From positions 1-8,408 of the forward strand of contig CAIODK010000280.1 in the NCBI GenBank assembly GCA_903856995.1: a stretch of 8,408 bases of DNA, in the 5' to 3' direction. The notes under the pieces were generated by a model. The model was not told the origin of the DNA, did not search any database, and was given only the letters and a program-made list of their open reading frames with translations. How positions within the stretch are numbered: the stretch's first letter is position 1; each line of letters starts with the position of its first letter. The position numbers and the translations under genes are program-made. This document shows, in pieces, positions 6,047-8,408 of this stretch. The DNA comes from an uncultured Burkholderiales bacterium (GTDB lineage Bacteria; Pseudomonadota; Gammaproteobacteria; Burkholderiales; Burkholderiaceae_C).

Positions 6047-8408
6047 ATGCAATTCCCCGAATCCTGGTTGCGCGAATTCTGCAACCCCGCACTCACCACC
6101 CAAGAGCTGGCCGATACCTTGACCATGGCTGGTTTGGAAGTCGAAGAACTCCAGCCCGTAGCGCCGCCTTTCACAGGCATCGTGGTGGGCGAGATCAAAG
6201 AAACCGTGCAGCACCCAGACGCTGACCGCTTGCGCATTTGCCAGGTGGACGTGGGGCAGGGTGCCTTGCTCAACATCGTGTGCGGTGCACCCAATGCACG
6301 CGTGGGCATCAAAATCCCTTGCGCCACTGTCGGTGCAGAGTTGCCACCGGGTGAAGATGGCAAACCTTTCAAAATCAAAGTGGGCAAGTTGCGTGGCGTC
6401 GAAAGCCAAGGCATGTTGTGCTCGGCCAAAGAACTCAAAATTGCGGACGACAACGGCGGCTTGCTCGAGCTGCCCGCTGATGCCCCCTTGGGCCAAAACA
6501 TCCGCGAATATTTGAACCTCGACGACACCTTGATGACGTGCAAGCTCACGCCCAACTTGGCGCATTGTTTGAGCGTGTACGGCATTGCCCGCGAAGTGTC
6601 CGCCCTGACGGGTGCCCCGCTGAAAACGCCGACTTTCCCCGCCGTGGCCGTGACCTCGAACGACACCTTGGCCGTCAAGATCAGCGCCCCCGATTTGTGT
6701 GGCCGCTTCTCTGGGCGCGTGGTGCGCGGTGTCAACACACAAGCGCCAACACCCGCTTGGATGGTGAACTACTTGGCCCGCTGTGGGCAACGCAGCGTGA
6801 GCTCGTTGGTCGATATCTCAAACTATGTGATGTTTGAGCTGGGTCGTCCGACACATATTTTTGACCTTGACAAAATCCAAGGTGGCTTGGATGTACGTTG
6901 GGGGAAAGCGGGTGAACAGCTCAAGCTCTTGAACGGCAACACCGTCACCGTTGACGACAAAGTGGGCGTCATTGCGGATGCGCACCAAGTCGAATCCCTC
7001 GCCGGCATCATGGGCGGCGACGCAACGTCTGTGAGCGACGACACACGCAACATTTACATCGAAGCCGCCTTCTGGTGGCCCAGCGCGATTGCAGGCCGCT
7101 CACGCCGCTTCAACTTCAGCACCGATGCTGGCCATCGTTTTGAGCGCGGTGTGGACCCCGAGCTGACGGTGGAGCATCTAGAGCGCATCACTCAGCTGGT
7201 GATCGACATTTGCGGCACGCCTGAGACGACCGTGGGCCCGATGGATGACCAGCGCGTCAACATGCCCGTGGCCCAGCCGGTCACCTTGCGTGTGGCACGT
7301 GCGGTCAAAGTTATTGGCATGCCACTCACACAAGAGCGTATTGCAGACGCCTTGCGCGGCTTGGGTTTGCCCGTCACAGAAGAGCAAGGTGATGCCACCT
7401 CCGGTGGCGGCACCGTCACTGTGCAGCCCCCATCGTTTCGCTTTGATTTGCAAATCGAAGAAGACCTGATTGAAGAAGTGGCGCGCATGGTGGGCTACAA
7501 CAACCTGCCCACCACGCCCCCGTTGGCCCCCATCACCGCCAAAGTGCGTGTGGAGTCGCAACGCAGCCCTCACGCTGTGCGTCACCATTTGGCAGCTTTG
7601 GGCTACCAAGAAACGATCAACTTCAGCTTTGTGGAAGAGCGCTGGGAGCACGAGCTTGCAGGCAACCCCCAGCCGATCAAGCTGCTGAACCCGATTGCCA
7701 GCCAGATGAGCGTGATGCGCTCATCGTTAATTGCGTCTTTGGTGCAGGTGCTCAAGTTCAACCAGGCGCGCAAGGCGCCGCGCGTGCGCGTGTTTGAGCT
7801 CGGCCGCGTGTTCTTGCGCAACGGCGCGGTGCAAAACACCGACACCACGGTGCAAGGCTTCGATCAGCCCATGCGCGTGGCCGGTTTGGCCTGTGGCGCG
7901 GCGGACGGGCTGCAATGGGGCCGCAAAGAGACGCCGGTGGATTTCTTTGACGTCAAAGGCGATATTGAGGCGCTGCTCTCGCCCTTAAAGGCGGATTTTG
8001 TGCCCGCAACCCACCCCGCGATGCACCCCGGGCGCTGCGCCCAAGTGCTGCTGCACGGGCGCGCCATTGGCTATGTGGGCGAACTGCACCCCCGCTGGCG
8101 TCAAGACTACGAGCTGTTGCAAAACCCGGTGGTGTTTGAGCTGGACCTGGACGCCGTGCTGCAAAGCCGCGTGGCCGTGTTTGCCGCTGTGCCCAAGCTG
8201 CAGCCGGTGCAGCGCGACATTGCTGTGATGGTGACGGACGCTGTGAGCCACCAGACGCTGATGGCCAGTATCCACGCCGCGCCCACCGCCGGGCTCTTGC
8301 AAGAGGCGCAGCTGTTTGACGTCTACCGGCCCAAAGCCACCGCCACCGAGTTCGAAACAGCGGCCCCGCAGCGCAGCCTGGCCGTGCGCCTGACCCTGAG
8401 CAGCGCCG
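6047..8408 (+). CDS. pheT: Phenylalanine--tRNA ligase beta subunit (3' end missing)
   Basis: This is the beta subunit of PheRS, which binds tRNA and edits misacylated Tyr-tRNA-Phe. There are 787 complete codons, open to the window edge. The family averages about 800, so only some 20-30 residues are missing. Domains in order: tRNA-binding EMAP-like domain (about 39-148, HPDADRLRICQV at 56-67); B3/B4 editing domain (about 211-400, with H270 in PTHIFDLDK and E339 in IYIEAAFW); B5 (about 405-485, PSFRFDLQIEEDLIEEVAR with metal-binding-type acidic residues D467 and E471); a catalytic-like core (about 500-690); and the start of the anticodon-binding FDX-ACB domain (from about 715, QRDIAVMV). The loop between FDVY and SLAVRLTL is about 6 residues longer than in E. 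coli. Upstream sequence (ACGAGATTCATC) has only a poor ribosome binding site. Codon use changes strongly in the last third. Confidence 0.97.
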   Translation, partial: MQFPESWLREFCNPALTTQELADTLTMAGLEVEELQPVAPPFTGIVVGEIKETVQHPDADRLRICQVDVGQGALLNIVCGAPNARVGIKIPCATVGAELPPGEDGKPFKIKVGKLRGVESQGMLCSAKELKIADDNGGLLELPADAPLGQNIREYLNLDDTLMTCKLTPNLAHCLSVYGIAREVSALTGAPLKTPTFPAVAVTSNDTLAVKISAPDLCGRFSGRVVRGVNTQAPTPAWMVNYLARCGQRSVSSLVDISNYVMFELGRPTHIFDLDKIQGGLDVRWGKAGEQLKLLNGNTVTVDDKVGVIADAHQVESLAGIMGGDATSVSDDTRNIYIEAAFWWPSAIAGRSRRFNFSTDAGHRFERGVDPELTVEHLERITQLVIDICGTPETTVGPMDDQRVNMPVAQPVTLRVARAVKVIGMPLTQERIADALRGLGLPVTEEQGDATSGGGTVTVQPPSFRFDLQIEEDLIEEVARMVGYNNLPTTPPLAPITAKVRVESQRSPHAVRHHLAALGYQETINFSFVEERWEHELAGNPQPIKLLNPIASQMSVMRSSLIASLVQVLKFNQARKAPRVRVFELGRVFLRNGAVQNTDTTVQGFDQPMRVAGLACGAADGLQWGRKETPVDFFDVKGDIEALLSPLKADFVPATHPAMHPGRCAQVLLHGRAIGYVGELHPRWRQDYELLQNPVVFELDLDAVLQSRVAVFAAVPKLQPVQRDIAVMVTDAVSHQTLMASIHAAPTAGLLQEAQLFDVYRPKATATEFETAAPQRSLAVRLTLSSA

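Noticed and set aside
5891..6790. Open frame of 299 codons on the minus strand across the pheS-pheT junction
   Set aside because: It is antisense to two intact, recognised genes. His/Val/Gln-rich low-information translation is typical of a shadow frame.

Overview
The window is a housekeeping translation locus from a betaproteobacterium, most likely a member of the Comamonadaceae. This rests on the gene order thrS-infC-rpmI-rplT-pheS-pheT, the near-canonical protein sequences, and a moderately high GC content with strong use of TTG for leucine. I cannot resolve the genus from the sequence alone.

Left part (1-1483, minus strand): two genes read leftwards. The first encodes an exported protein with a LysM domain, a FecR domain and a C-terminal region of beta-rich appearance. 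Its stop codon overlaps the TTG start of a second gene, which runs off the left edge. Only 46 codons of that second gene are visible. They show an N-terminal membrane segment of the kind that opens CHASE2-type sensor proteins. This is the only accessory, sensory-looking part of the window.

Intergenic region (1484-1622): a 139-base divergent region between the LysM/FecR gene and thrS. It holds two small dyads and an AT-rich promoter-like block, but no fully convincing promoter.

Right part (1623-8408, plus strand): thrS (threonyl-tRNA synthetase), infC (IF-3, starting at a non-canonical ATC codon upstream of the first ATG), rpmI (L35), rplT (L20), a strong intrinsic terminator or attenuator, then pheS and pheT (alpha and beta subunits of phenylalanyl-tRNA synthetase). 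pheT is open to the right edge and lacks only its last few codons. The cluster supplies two aminoacyl-tRNA synthetases, an initiation factor and two 50S proteins. Several control points can be seen or suspected: IF-3 self-control through its start codon, a structured infC-rpmI spacer, and termination ahead of pheS.

The most notable sequence-level signals are the ATC start of infC, the 15-bp terminator hairpin before pheS, and two abrupt changes in codon use inside otherwise intact synthetase genes: the anticodon-binding end of thrS, and the last third of pheT. I see no mobile element, CRISPR array, tRNA or rRNA.
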